DNA of 64,000 nt from Aliidiomarina iranensis (lineage in GTDB: Bacteria > Pseudomonadota > Gammaproteobacteria > Enterobacterales > Alteromonadaceae): NCBI RefSeq assembly GCF_003987135.1, contig NZ_PIPJ01000001.1:434001-498000 (forward strand), read 5' to 3'. Numbering within the stretch: position 1 is the stretch's first letter; every line of letters begins with the position of its first letter. Under the pieces are notes generated by a model, which made no database searches, was not told the DNA's origin, and saw only the letters and a program-made list of their open reading frames with translations. A program made the position numbers and the translations under genes. This document shows positions 56,637 through 64,000 of the stretch, in pieces.

Positions 56637-57486
56637 TTCATCAACACCTCTAATTACCCTGTTACAGTGGACATCACGGGCTGATTGGGGCGCTAATAAG
56701 GCTTATTTAGAGCAAGCCTTTGCGGAAATAGCCAAAAGTGCAAATGCTCGGGGTAACAACCCTCACTTAGTTATTTTGCCGGAAGCGTTTCCGCGCTTTG
56801 GAGCCGGCGAGGCGGTGCAGGGAAAATATGCTGAAACTATAGGGCATGGCCCGGTACAGGATTTCCTTATGGAGTGTTGCCAGCGTTATGATATTTGGAT
56901 TCTTGCCGGTACTATGCCAATTCGAGGTGGTGAACGTTACTGTGCAGCTTCCTTGTTATTTGATGCGCAAGGGCAGTTAGCCGCGCGGTATGATAAAATC
57001 CATTTGTTTGATGCCAACGTACAAGATAATACGAAAACTTATCGGGAATCTGCATTTACGCAGCCCGGAAACAAGCTCGTGGTGGTGGATACGCCCTTTG
57101 GTAAATTAGGGCTGGCGGTTTGCTACGATTTACGTTTTCCAGAAATGTTCCGGGCGCTACGCACAAAAGGCGCACAACTTATCAGTTTACCTTCTGCGTT
57201 CACCAAAGTAACTGGCGAAGCTCATTGGTTGCCGCTATTACAAGCGCGAGCTATTGAAAATCAAGTTTACATGCTGGCGCCGAATCAAACCGGAACGCAC
57301 GATGATGGCCGCGAAACCTGGGGCCACAGTATGGTAGTTGATCCTTGGGGCCGGGTGGTTACAGCGCTAGGTTCGGAGCCTGGGTTTATTAGTTTTACGC
57401 CGAATTTTAACGAATTAGAAGAACTGCGCGAGCGCATGCCCGTGCAGCAACACAATCAGTTTGAGGTACGTTTTTTAAATGATTAA
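56629..57486 (+). CDS. Carbon-nitrogen hydrolase (Nit-like)
   Basis: Nitrilase-superfamily protein of 285 residues. The catalytic triad is visible: Glu in [10 protein letters not shown] near residue 46, Lys in [12 protein letters not shown] near 118 and Cys in [12 protein letters not shown] near 160. Nit1-type proteins with this pattern are deaminated-glutathione amidases, a repair activity; that assignment is likely but not certain. ATG 56629 has AAGGAGGCGG upstream and overlaps the yhdP stop. It overlaps tldD by eight bases, so it is translated as part of the operon. Confidence 0.87.
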   Translation: MSDSSTPLITLLQWTSRADWGANKAYLEQAFAEIAKSANARGNNPHLVILPEAFPRFGAGEAVQGKYAETIGHGPVQDFLMECCQRYDIWILAGTMPIRGGERYCAASLLFDAQGQLAARYDKIHLFDANVQDNTKTYRESAFTQPGNKLVVVDTPFGKLGLAVCYDLRFPEMFRALRTKGAQLISLPSAFTKVTGEAHWLPLLQARAIENQVYMLAPNQTGTHDDGRETWGHSMVVDPWGRVVTALGSEPGFISFTPNFNELEELRERMPVQQHNQFEVRFLND

Positions 57487-58960
57487 TACGCAGGTGGCCG
57501 ACCACTTATTGCACAATGCTGAGCTTGATTACAGCGCCTTGCAACAGAGCTTACAAAGTATTTATAGCGGTAGCATTGATTACGCCGATATTTATTTGCA
57601 AAGCAGTATTCATGAAGCTTGGGTGTTGGAAGATGGCATTGTAAAAAGTGGTAGTTTCAATATTGAGCGCGGCTTGGGCGTTCGCGCCATTAGTGGCGAG
57701 AAAACTGGCTTTGCTTACGCGGATAGTATCGATCCTGCGGCCCTTAAACGGGCATCGCAAGCCGCTCGTGGCATTGCCGATCAAGGGGCGAATCGCACGG
57801 TAGCCGATTTAAATTCAGGGCCGGTAACATCGCTATATGCGCTTGATAATCCGCTCGATAGTTTTTCTGAGCAGAAGAAAATTGATCTTCTGCAAACTAT
57901 GGATAAATACGCGCGTAAGCTGGATCCGCGTATTCAAGAAGTTTCGGTAAGCCTTACCGGCACCTATGAGCATATTTTAGTGGCGGCTACCGATGGCACT
58001 TTAGCGAGCGATATCAGGCCATTAGTGCGTTTGAATTGCAGCGTTTTGGCGGAACAAAATGGCCGCCGGGAGCGAGGTTCTTCTGGCGGTGGTGGCCGAG
58101 TTGATTATCACTATTTTATGCAGCCTGTGTTTTTGGATACGGATTCGCTGAAACAGGAACGTGGTGCCGATAAGGTGCGTTACTTGAGCTATGTTGATGA
58201 AGCCGTTCGGCAAGCATTGATTATGTTAGAGGCAAAACCTGCGCCGGCGGGTACTATGCCGGTGGTGTTGGGTGCCGGTTGGCCAGGCGTACTTTTACAT
58301 GAAGCCGTGGGCCATGGTTTAGAAGGTGATTTTAACCGTAAAGGCGCTTCTTCATATAGCGGCCGTATTGGCGAGCAAGTGGCGGCAAAGGGTTGCACTA
58401 TTGTAGATGATGGCACCATTGCTAATCGCCGCGGTTCTTTGAGCGTGGATGATGAAGGCACGCCGAGCCAATACAATGTGCTCATTGAAGATGGCCGTTT
58501 AGTGGGTTACATGCAGGATAAACTGAATGCGCGCTTAATGGGCGTAGCGCCTACGGGCAATGGCCGCCGCGAATCATACGCACACTTACCGATGCCGCGC
58601 ATGACCAACACTTACATGCTCGGTGGCGATAAAAGCCAAGAGGAAATAATCGCTTCGGTTAAACGCGGTATCTTTGCGCCCCAGTTTTCTGGTGGCCAAG
58701 TAGATATTACTTCCGGCAAGTTTGTATTTTCGGCCTCGGAAGCTTATTTAATTGAAGATGGCAAGATTACGGCGCCGTTGAAAGGGGCCACGTTGATTGG
58801 CAATGGCCCGGAAGCAATGGCAGCGGTATCTATGGTTGGTAATGATTTAGCGCTAGATACCGGCATTGGTGTGTGTGGTAAAGATGGCCAAAGTTTACCG
58901 GTTGGAGTAGGGCAACCAACCTTAAAAATTGACAACATGACAGTAGGCGGGACGGAATAA
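57479..58960 (+). CDS. tldD: Metalloprotease TldD
   Basis: Catalytic subunit of the TldD/TldE protease, 493 residues. The zinc motif [12 protein letters not shown] is near residue 271, with a later Cys ligand in GICGKD-like context near 467 (here [12 protein letters not shown]). TldD/TldE matures microcin B17 in E. coli and degrades unfolded peptides such as CcdA. Last gene of the mreB operon. Its partner pmbA (tldE) lies only 700 bases downstream here. Confidence 0.96.
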   Translation: MINTQVADHLLHNAELDYSALQQSLQSIYSGSIDYADIYLQSSIHEAWVLEDGIVKSGSFNIERGLGVRAISGEKTGFAYADSIDPAALKRASQAARGIADQGANRTVADLNSGPVTSLYALDNPLDSFSEQKKIDLLQTMDKYARKLDPRIQEVSVSLTGTYEHILVAATDGTLASDIRPLVRLNCSVLAEQNGRRERGSSGGGGRVDYHYFMQPVFLDTDSLKQERGADKVRYLSYVDEAVRQALIMLEAKPAPAGTMPVVLGAGWPGVLLHEAVGHGLEGDFNRKGASSYSGRIGEQVAAKGCTIVDDGTIANRRGSLSVDDEGTPSQYNVLIEDGRLVGYMQDKLNARLMGVAPTGNGRRESYAHLPMPRMTNTYMLGGDKSQEEIIASVKRGIFAPQFSGGQVDITSGKFVFSASEAYLIEDGKITAPLKGATLIGNGPEAMAAVSMVGNDLALDTGIGVCGKDGQSLPVGVGQPTLKIDNMTVGGTE

Positions 58961-58973
58961 CGGAGTTGAATGT

Positions 58974-59020
58974 GGCGCACGGTGCCTAGTATTGGGCCGA
59001 GCACTTGAGCGCCGTTTGTT
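58974..59020 (+). terminator. Possible terminator after tldD
   Basis: Outer stem GGCGC/GCGCC (58974-58978, 59009-59013) and inner GTGC/GCAC (58982-58985, 59001-59004), then GTTTGTT. Placed between convergent tldD and yjgA. The stem is interrupted, so strength is uncertain. Confidence 0.4.
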
Positions 59021-59038
59021 CTAGATTGAATTACTTGT

Positions 59039-59572
59039 TTATTTTGCCGTTTCGCTGAGTGTGCGGATGTATTTAAACAAGGCGCGTGAAGCCGCAGGTG
59101 GCTTGTTTTGCTCTTGTTCTTTAGCGGCTTGCCGAGCGTATTGGCGCAACTGTTGGCGATCGCCGTGAGGATACTTTTCAAGTAGCGCCTGAATCGCATC
59201 ATCGCCTTGTTGGATGATTCGATCACGCCATTGTTCAAGGGCATGAAAATGGGCGGCCTGATACAGGGCTTTGTTTTCTAGTTCATCAATGGCGGCCAAG
59301 ATAGGACCTACTTCACGATTGCGCAAAAGCTTGGCAACGAGTTGAAGTTGGCGGCGATAGCCCTCGCGTTTGTGTTCGATTTTTTTAGCAAGCTTTACCG
59401 CTGCGGCGGTTTCATCATCGAGCGGTATTTGTTTGAGTGCGTTACTGCCAAGTTTTACCAGTTTTACGCCGAGATCGTGCATCTCTTGGGAATGGCGCTT
59501 CAGTTGTGTTTTACTGAGTTCGCCATCATCTAAATGTTCATCTTGGTTATCGCGTTGCATGTTCAGGTTCAC
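59039..59572 (-). CDS. darP: Ribosome-associated protein YjgA (DarP)
   Basis: Highly charged helical protein of 177 residues, DUF615 family; E. coli YjgA/DarP binds late 50S assembly intermediates near the peptidyl transferase centre. Motifs LSKTQLKRHSQEMHDLG near residue 19 and RREGY-like KREGYRRQLQLVAKLLR near 70 are typical. Divergent from pmbA as in E. coli, where these two genes are also neighbours. A second in-frame ATG lies four codons on. Confidence 0.93.
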   Translation of the reverse strand: MNLNMQRDNQDEHLDDGELSKTQLKRHSQEMHDLGVKLVKLGSNALKQIPLDDETAAAVKLAKKIEHKREGYRRQLQLVAKLLRNREVGPILAAIDELENKALYQAAHFHALEQWRDRIIQQGDDAIQALLEKYPHGDRQQLRQYARQAAKEQEQNKPPAASRALFKYIRTLSETAK

Positions 59573-59654
59573 CTAACTATTCAATGCGCTAAGTTTATCA
59601 GGAAGCAGGCTTCGGTGATATACCGGCCGTTCACCATAATATTTGAGGTTTTTT

Positions 59655-61037
59655 TTGGCTAATTTAAATAACACCACAGGCTTAACATCACGGGAACAGT
59701 TACAACCAGATTTAGAGAGGGCGGTAACGGCAGTTGAAGCTGCCTTAGCTGCGGCAAAAAAGCGTGGTGCCTCGGCGGCTGAGTGTGCCTTGGCACACAG
59801 CCGTGGTTTAAGTGTAAGCACGCGTTTGGAAGAGATTGAAACCGTAGAATTTAACCAAGATGGCTCGTTGGGTATCACGGTATATCGGGGCCAAAGTAAA
59901 GGCAGTGCGAGCACCTCTGATTTATCTGCCGATGCGGTTCTGATTGCGGTGGAAAAAGCGGATGCAATAGCGCGTTGGACGGAAGCTGATGCTTGTTCCG
60001 GGCTTGCAGATAAGGCTTTAATGGCAAATGGTTATCAAGACCCTGAGCTCTTTTATGCGGCGAATCAATCACCGGATTATGCAGCCGAGCAAGCACTTGT
60101 GTGTGAAAAAACTATGCTGGCGGCAGATTCGCGGATCGTGAACTCTGATGGCGCACATTATTCGAGCCATTGCGGTTTTCGCGTGTATGGCAATAGCCAT
60201 GGGTTCCTCGGCCACTACATGAGTTCGCGGCAAAGCTTGAGTTGCATGCCAATCGCCAAAGAGGGCGATAAAATGGAGCGCGATTATGCCTATACTATGG
60301 CCCGCAACCCGAGCTTACTGAATAGCCCAGAGGCCGTAGCTTCAGAAGCCGCAGCTGCCACAGTAGCGCGTTTAGGCGCGCGCTCGATTCCTACCTGTTC
60401 AGCGCCGGTTATTTTTCATCGAGATTTAGCCCATGGTATTTTTGGCCAGTTCGCTGGGGCGATTAGCGGTGGCAACTTGTATCGAAAAAGTACCTTTTTA
60501 CTCGATCATTTAGGCCAACAAATTTTCCCTGAATGGTTAAGTATTCATGAAAACCCGTTAATTCCCGGTGGCTTGGCAACAAGCCCGTTTGACCACGAAG
60601 GCGTTGCTACCCAAGAGCGCGATATCGTTACCGCGGGGGTGCTAGATACTTATTTATTAACCAGCTATGCAGCGCGCAAGCTAGGTATGCAGAGTACCGG
60701 GCATGCAGGCGGGATTCATAACTGGTTTGTGCAGGCGAAAGCGCCGCAACTTGATGCCGATCTTGCTGCACTGTGTAAACGCATGGGCAAAGGCCTTTTA
60801 GTAACTGAATTAATGGGCCAAGGCGTGAATTTAGTTACGGGCGATTATAGCCGTGGTGCGGCAGGATTCTGGGTAGAAAATGGCGAGATTCAATTCCCGG
60901 TAACGGAAGTGACCATTGCCGGTAATTTGCGCGATATGTTTAAAAATATGGTTGCAATGTCGGCGGATGTTGACCCACGGCACGGCGTGCAATGTGGTTC
61001 GGTATTGTTGGCTGATATGAAGATAGCCGGTTCGTAA
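59655..61037 (+). CDS. pmbA: Metalloprotease accessory subunit PmbA (TldE)
   Basis: Non-catalytic partner of TldD, 460 residues against 450 in E. coli. It shares the overall fold and the segments FGQFAGAISGGNLYRKSTFL near 263 and RDMFKNMVAMSADVD near 428, but lacks the HExxxH zinc site. I chose TTG 59655 because GAGG at 59645 is spaced for it; an in-frame TTG at 59643 is the alternative and no ATG is near. Its stop lies inside a hairpin shared with ptsO. Confidence 0.94.
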   Translation: MANLNNTTGLTSREQLQPDLERAVTAVEAALAAAKKRGASAAECALAHSRGLSVSTRLEEIETVEFNQDGSLGITVYRGQSKGSASTSDLSADAVLIAVEKADAIARWTEADACSGLADKALMANGYQDPELFYAANQSPDYAAEQALVCEKTMLAADSRIVNSDGAHYSSHCGFRVYGNSHGFLGHYMSSRQSLSCMPIAKEGDKMERDYAYTMARNPSLLNSPEAVASEAAAATVARLGARSIPTCSAPVIFHRDLAHGIFGQFAGAISGGNLYRKSTFLLDHLGQQIFPEWLSIHENPLIPGGLATSPFDHEGVATQERDIVTAGVLDTYLLTSYAARKLGMQSTGHAGGIHNWFVQAKAPQLDADLAALCKRMGKGLLVTELMGQGVNLVTGDYSRGAAGFWVENGEIQFPVTEVTIAGNLRDMFKNMVAMSADVDPRHGVQCGSVLLADMKIAGS

Positions 61038-61044
61038 CCGGCTA
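61024..61044. terminator. Inverted repeat covering both stop codons of pmbA and ptsO
   Basis: TAGCCGGTT (61024-61032), loop CGT, AACCGGCTA (61036-61044). It contains the TAA of pmbA (61035-61037) and the TAG of the convergent ptsO (61042-61044). Nine perfect pairs without U-tract on either side. A shared 3'-end structure is likely. Confidence 0.5.
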
Positions 61045-61317
61045 CTCGTCTTCGTGAAAACGCTCTTCGATGAGCGTGCTGATTGCATTTAAAGCCGCCT
61101 CAGCATCTTTGCCGGCGGCTTTAATTTCTATCTCTTTCCCACGTTGGCTTGCGAGTAGCATTAAACCCATCACGCTGGCTGCATCTACTTCCTTGCCATC
61201 CTGGGCAATAATCACCTTAGCCTCAAACTCATTTGCTAAACGCGCAAGTTTAGTGGCTGCGCGCGCGTGCAACCCAAGTTTATTACGAATCTCTACTGTA
61301 CGGCTAAAGTTTGGCAT
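61042..61317 (-). CDS. ptsO: Phosphocarrier protein NPr (HPr-like)
   Basis: Small protein of 91 residues in the nitrogen phosphotransferase system; passes phosphate from EI-Ntr to EIIA-Ntr. The active site His17 lies in KLGLHARAATKL, and the regulatory-loop serine region is AASVMGLMLLAS. The sequence and place after rapZ identify NPr rather than the sugar HPr. It overlaps rapZ by 14 bases. Last gene of the rpoN operon. Confidence 0.94.
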   Translation of the reverse strand: MPNFSRTVEIRNKLGLHARAATKLARLANEFEAKVIIAQDGKEVDAASVMGLMLLASQRGKEIEIKAAGKDAEAALNAISTLIEERFHEDE

Positions 61318-62167
61318 TGTTTTTTCTTTCTAATTCACGGTGTTTGATACGGATATTCGGGTGTTGCGCGGCAATGCCTTCTGCTAATTTTTCGGTAATA
61401 TAAACCGAGCGGTGCTGGCCCCCAGTACACCCAACAGCGATGGTAAGATAACTACGATTACTGCGTTGGAAATAAGGGAGCCAAGTGCTGATAAAATTCT
61501 CGGTTTGATAAATAAACTTAGTTACTAGTTGCTGCTGGCTCAAATAATGCTGAACCGGTGCATCAAGGCCGGTATATTGGCGTAATTCAGGCTCCCAGTG
61601 GGGGTTCGGCAGAATACGTGCATCGAATACCGTATCGGCAGTTGTTGGAATACCATGTTTAAATCCGAACGACATAAATACCAGCATGAGTTTGTTTTGT
61701 TTGCGGCCTAAAACCCGTTCCGTAACTTGCTCGATCAGCTCATGCAGGCTCAATTCGCTACTATCGATGCGCCAGGTGGCTTGTGCCGCTAGGGGTTCAA
61801 GAATCTGCCCTTCAGCCTGAATGGCATCAGCTAGGGTTAAATCAGACTGGGACAACGGGTGTAAACGCCGTGTTTCACCGTAGCGGCGAATAAGCACATC
61901 ATCGTTGGCATCGAGGAACAGAATGTCAGGTTTTATATCGTGTGGAAGGAATTCAAGCGCATCGCTGAGTTCACTATTATCGGCTGCTAAATTGCGCACA
62001 TCGATGCTAATAGCAATGGTTTCGTAGCGTTCAATTACCGTGTGCACCAAAGTGGGTAACAAGGCCACAGGTAAGTTATCAACACAGTAGTAGCCGAGAT
62101 CTTCAAGTGCTCGAAGTGCTACGGTTTTGCCTGAGCCTGAACGGCCACTAACGATAATTAACTGCAT
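61304..62167 (-). CDS. rapZ: RNase adaptor RapZ
   Basis: P-loop protein of 287 residues with Walker A GRSGSGKT (residues 8-15) and the C-terminal motif VGCTGGQHRSVYITEKLA. In E. coli it binds glucosamine-6-phosphate and guides RNase E to the sRNA GlmZ. No GlmZ-like RNA is seen in this window. It overlaps ptsN by ten bases and ptsO by fourteen. Confidence 0.96.
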   Translation of the reverse strand: MQLIIVSGRSGSGKTVALRALEDLGYYCVDNLPVALLPTLVHTVIERYETIAISIDVRNLAADNSELSDALEFLPHDIKPDILFLDANDDVLIRRYGETRRLHPLSQSDLTLADAIQAEGQILEPLAAQATWRIDSSELSLHELIEQVTERVLGRKQNKLMLVFMSFGFKHGIPTTADTVFDARILPNPHWEPELRQYTGLDAPVQHYLSQQQLVTKFIYQTENFISTWLPYFQRSNRSYLTIAVGCTGGQHRSVYITEKLAEGIAAQHPNIRIKHRELERKNNAKL

Positions 62168-62628
62168 GAATCGGCGGTGTATTCCTTTGTGATGAGCTCA
62201 TAGAGCTCAGCGCTAGAAGTGGAATGCCGCAACGCTCGGCAGCAATCCTTTTGATTTAGTTTAGCGGCAACTGCAGATAGGGTTTGTAAATGCAGTTCCG
62301 GATTATCTTTGGGTACTAATAATGCAAAGATAATATCCACTGGTTGGTTATCAATAGCATCAAAATCAACTGGCTGCGCTAAGGTAATTAACGCCGCAAC
62401 CGGTTGGCCGGCATTTTCCAGCCGGCCGTGAGGGATTGCGATTCCCAGCCCAATACCCGTGCTGCCAAGGCGCTCTCGCTGCAACAAACTATCGAAAATA
62501 TCAGCCTTACTCACCCCGGCTAATTTCGGCGCCACCATTTGGCTGATGAGCTCAAGAATTTTCTTTTTGCTGCTTTCTTCCACAGCAACGCGCGTACTAT
62601 CTGGGCTAAGGATATCTTTTAGTTCCAT
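62158..62628 (-). CDS. ptsN: PTS EIIA-Ntr protein
   Basis: Regulatory phosphoprotein of 156 residues. Phosphorylation site His67 in GIAIPHGRL; LLVPKDNPELHLQTLSAVA near 108 is typical of the family. It links nitrogen and carbon status to potassium uptake and other targets in E. coli. It starts 4 bases after hpf, with AGGATC as ribosome binding site, and overlaps rapZ. Confidence 0.95.
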   Translation of the reverse strand: MELKDILSPDSTRVAVEESSKKKILELISQMVAPKLAGVSKADIFDSLLQRERLGSTGIGLGIAIPHGRLENAGQPVAALITLAQPVDFDAIDNQPVDIIFALLVPKDNPELHLQTLSAVAAKLNQKDCCRALRHSTSSAELYELITKEYTADSCS

Positions 62629-62632
62629 GATC

Positions 62633-62920
62633 CTAGTGCTTACTCAACTTTTCTTTGTGTTTAATAACTTGGCGATCGAGTTTGTTGATCAGGCCATCGA
62701 TTGCGGCATACATATCTTGATGCTCTGATGTGGCAAAAACTTCACCCCCGTTTAGATGTAGGGTAGCTTCCGCTTTTTGCATAAGTTTTTCAACATTCAA
62801 AATCACATGAACATTATTGATGTGGTCGAAGTGGCGCTCAAGCTTGGAGAATTTGGTATCAACATAGTTTCTTAGAGCATCGGTAATATCAACATGGTGA
62901 CCCGTAAGATTAATTTGCAT
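62633..62920 (-). CDS. hpf: Ribosome hibernation promoting factor
   Basis: Short-form HPF of 95 residues, MQINLTGHHVDITDALRNYV at the start, beta-alpha-beta-beta-beta-alpha fold. It binds the 30S decoding region and favours 100S dimers in stationary phase. It stands 24 bases after rpoN, the conserved position. GAAGGAAG is the ribosome binding site. Confidence 0.96.
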   Translation of the reverse strand: MQINLTGHHVDITDALRNYVDTKFSKLERHFDHINNVHVILNVEKLMQKAEATLHLNGGEVFATSEHQDMYAAIDGLINKLDRQVIKHKEKLSKH

Positions 62921-62944
62921 AGCACATCTTCCTTCTATTGATAG

Positions 62945-64000
62945 TTAAAGCAGACTCTTCCGTTGACTCGAAGGCGGGATGTTGAGTGATTCCCGGTACT
63001 TCGCAATGGTCCGTCTTGCTACTTGGATACCCTGGTCAGCCAATAATTGAGCAAGTTTATTGTCACTTAATGGCTTCCCCGGATTCTCCGCTGCAATCAA
63101 CTTGCGAATTAACGCTCGGATTGCAGTAGATGAATACTCGCCCCCTTCATCAGTGCTGACATGGCTAGAGAAAAAATACTTCAGCTCAAAAACACCTTGT
63201 GGGGAATGCATGAACTTTTGCGTGGTTACTCGCGAAATGGTTGATTCATGCATATCTATACTATCTGCGACATCACTTAGAATCATTGGTTTCATTGATT
63301 CTGGACCATACTCAAAGAATGCCTGTTGTCGTTGCACGATACAATGGGCAACTTTAAGTAAAGTTTCATTTCTACTTTCAATACTTTTAATAAACCAGCG
63401 CGCTTCTTGCAAGTGTTGTTTGATATATTCTGCGTCGCCACTACTACAGTTTTCGTTACTTTTACTACTTCCCATTGCTGCATAGGTTTGGTTTACGCGC
63501 AACCTAGGTGCTGAGGCAGGGTGAAGTTCAGCAATCCAGCGGCCTTGATGTTTGCGAACCTGAATGTCGGGAATAACGTAGTTGGAATCGCCACTAGAAA
63601 AACTATCACCCGGTCGCGGATTTAAATTTTGTAAAAGTGCAAGAACATCGCGAATAACCGCTTCTTTTAAACGTGATTTTCGTGCCAATGTTCGATAATC
63701 GTGCTTGCCAAGCAGATCCAGATAATTATCAACTACATTCTTTGTGGCAGCGAGTGCTGGAGTATCTTTAGGTAATTGTTCGAGCTGCAGTAGTAAGCAC
63801 TCACGTACTGTGCGTGATGCCACACCAATGGGTTCGAAGTTTTGAATGCGCTTTAACACCATGGTAACTTCAGCACCGGTTATTTCATCATCTTGCTGTT
63901 GTGCGGCTTCTAGAACCTCATCAAGGGATTGCGTTAAATAGCCACTATCATCGATTGCATCGATGATGATTAATGCGATTTGTTCATCGGTTTCGGAGAA
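62945..64000 (-). CDS. rpoN: RNA polymerase sigma-54 factor, 5' end cut by the window
   Basis: Partial gene; 351 C-terminal residues, open to the window end. It includes core-binding region segments ([11 protein letters not shown] near the window edge, [19 protein letters not shown]), the central region, the HTH with [16 protein letters not shown], and the RpoN box [15 protein letters not shown] near the end. The N-terminal region I, which takes activator input, is outside the window. First visible gene of the rpoN-hpf-ptsN-rapZ-ptsO operon; lptB is commonly just upstream of rpoN. Confidence 0.97.
   Translation of the reverse strand, partial: FSETDEQIALIIIDAIDDSGYLTQSLDEVLEAAQQQDDEITGAEVTMVLKRIQNFEPIGVASRTVRECLLLQLEQLPKDTPALAATKNVVDNYLDLLGKHDYRTLARKSRLKEAVIRDVLALLQNLNPRPGDSFSSGDSNYVIPDIQVRKHQGRWIAELHPASAPRLRVNQTYAAMGSSKSNENCSSGDAEYIKQHLQEARWFIKSIESRNETLLKVAHCIVQRQQAFFEYGPESMKPMILSDVADSIDMHESTISRVTTQKFMHSPQGVFELKYFFSSHVSTDEGGEYSSTAIRALIRKLIAAENPGKPLSDNKLAQLLADQGIQVARRTIAKYRESLNIPPSSQRKSLL

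Overview
The window looks like a chromosomal segment of a marine gammaproteobacterium of the order Alteromonadales, most likely Idiomarinaceae-like. This is inferred from gene order and protein similarity recalled from memory: a str operon, an MSHA type IV pilus locus lying against mreBCD, and an rpoN-hpf-ptsN-rapZ-ptsO operon. No database search was possible. Base composition and codon use look even throughout. I see no insertion sequence, prophage, integrase, CRISPR array, rRNA or tRNA. Nearly all of the DNA is coding, and most operons have overlapping stop and start codons.

Layout. 1-4510: str operon (rpsL, rpsG, fusA, tuf) ending in an intrinsic terminator. 4597-8798: two related PepSY membrane proteins, an AbgT-family transporter and a periplasmic solute-binding protein. 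8755-14616: glutaminase and uvrA on the minus strand, divergent from a YajR-type MFS transporter and ssb. 14826-21136: gabD, a lone glycosyltransferase, and a lipoprotein solute-binding protein paired with a membrane PAS-GGDEF-EAL protein. 21129-27620: adenosine deaminase (minus), thymidine kinase, a MacA/MacB-type exporter and pyrC, whose leader can fold so as to mask its own ribosome binding site.

27869-47865 is the MSHA pilus locus. A tightly coupled plus-strand operon (mshI, a PilN-like gene, mshJ, K, L, M, N, E, G, F) is followed by the pilins mshB and mshA. After these come an exported metallo-beta-lactamase-fold hydrolase and then mshD, O, P, Q on the opposite strand, while mshC is again on the plus strand. 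MshQ carries about sixteen 17-18-residue repeats that look like a beta-solenoid. The motor ATPase MshE has the tandem N-terminal motif known to bind cyclic di-GMP, so the EAL protein at 18716-21136 and the pilus could be linked through that messenger (inference).

47982-58960 is a coupled cell-shape and envelope operon (mreB, mreC, mreD, maf, rng, yhdP, nitrilase-family gene, tldD). It is followed by yjgA/darP (minus) and pmbA (plus), so both halves of the TldD/TldE protease lie close together. 61042-64000 is the minus-strand operon rpoN (cut by the window end), hpf, ptsN, rapZ, ptsO.

The least explained parts are the binding-protein/EAL pair, the MSHA rearrangement with its solenoid MshQ and long-leader MshC, the PepSY pair next to AbgT, and several short RNA or DNA structures at gene borders.
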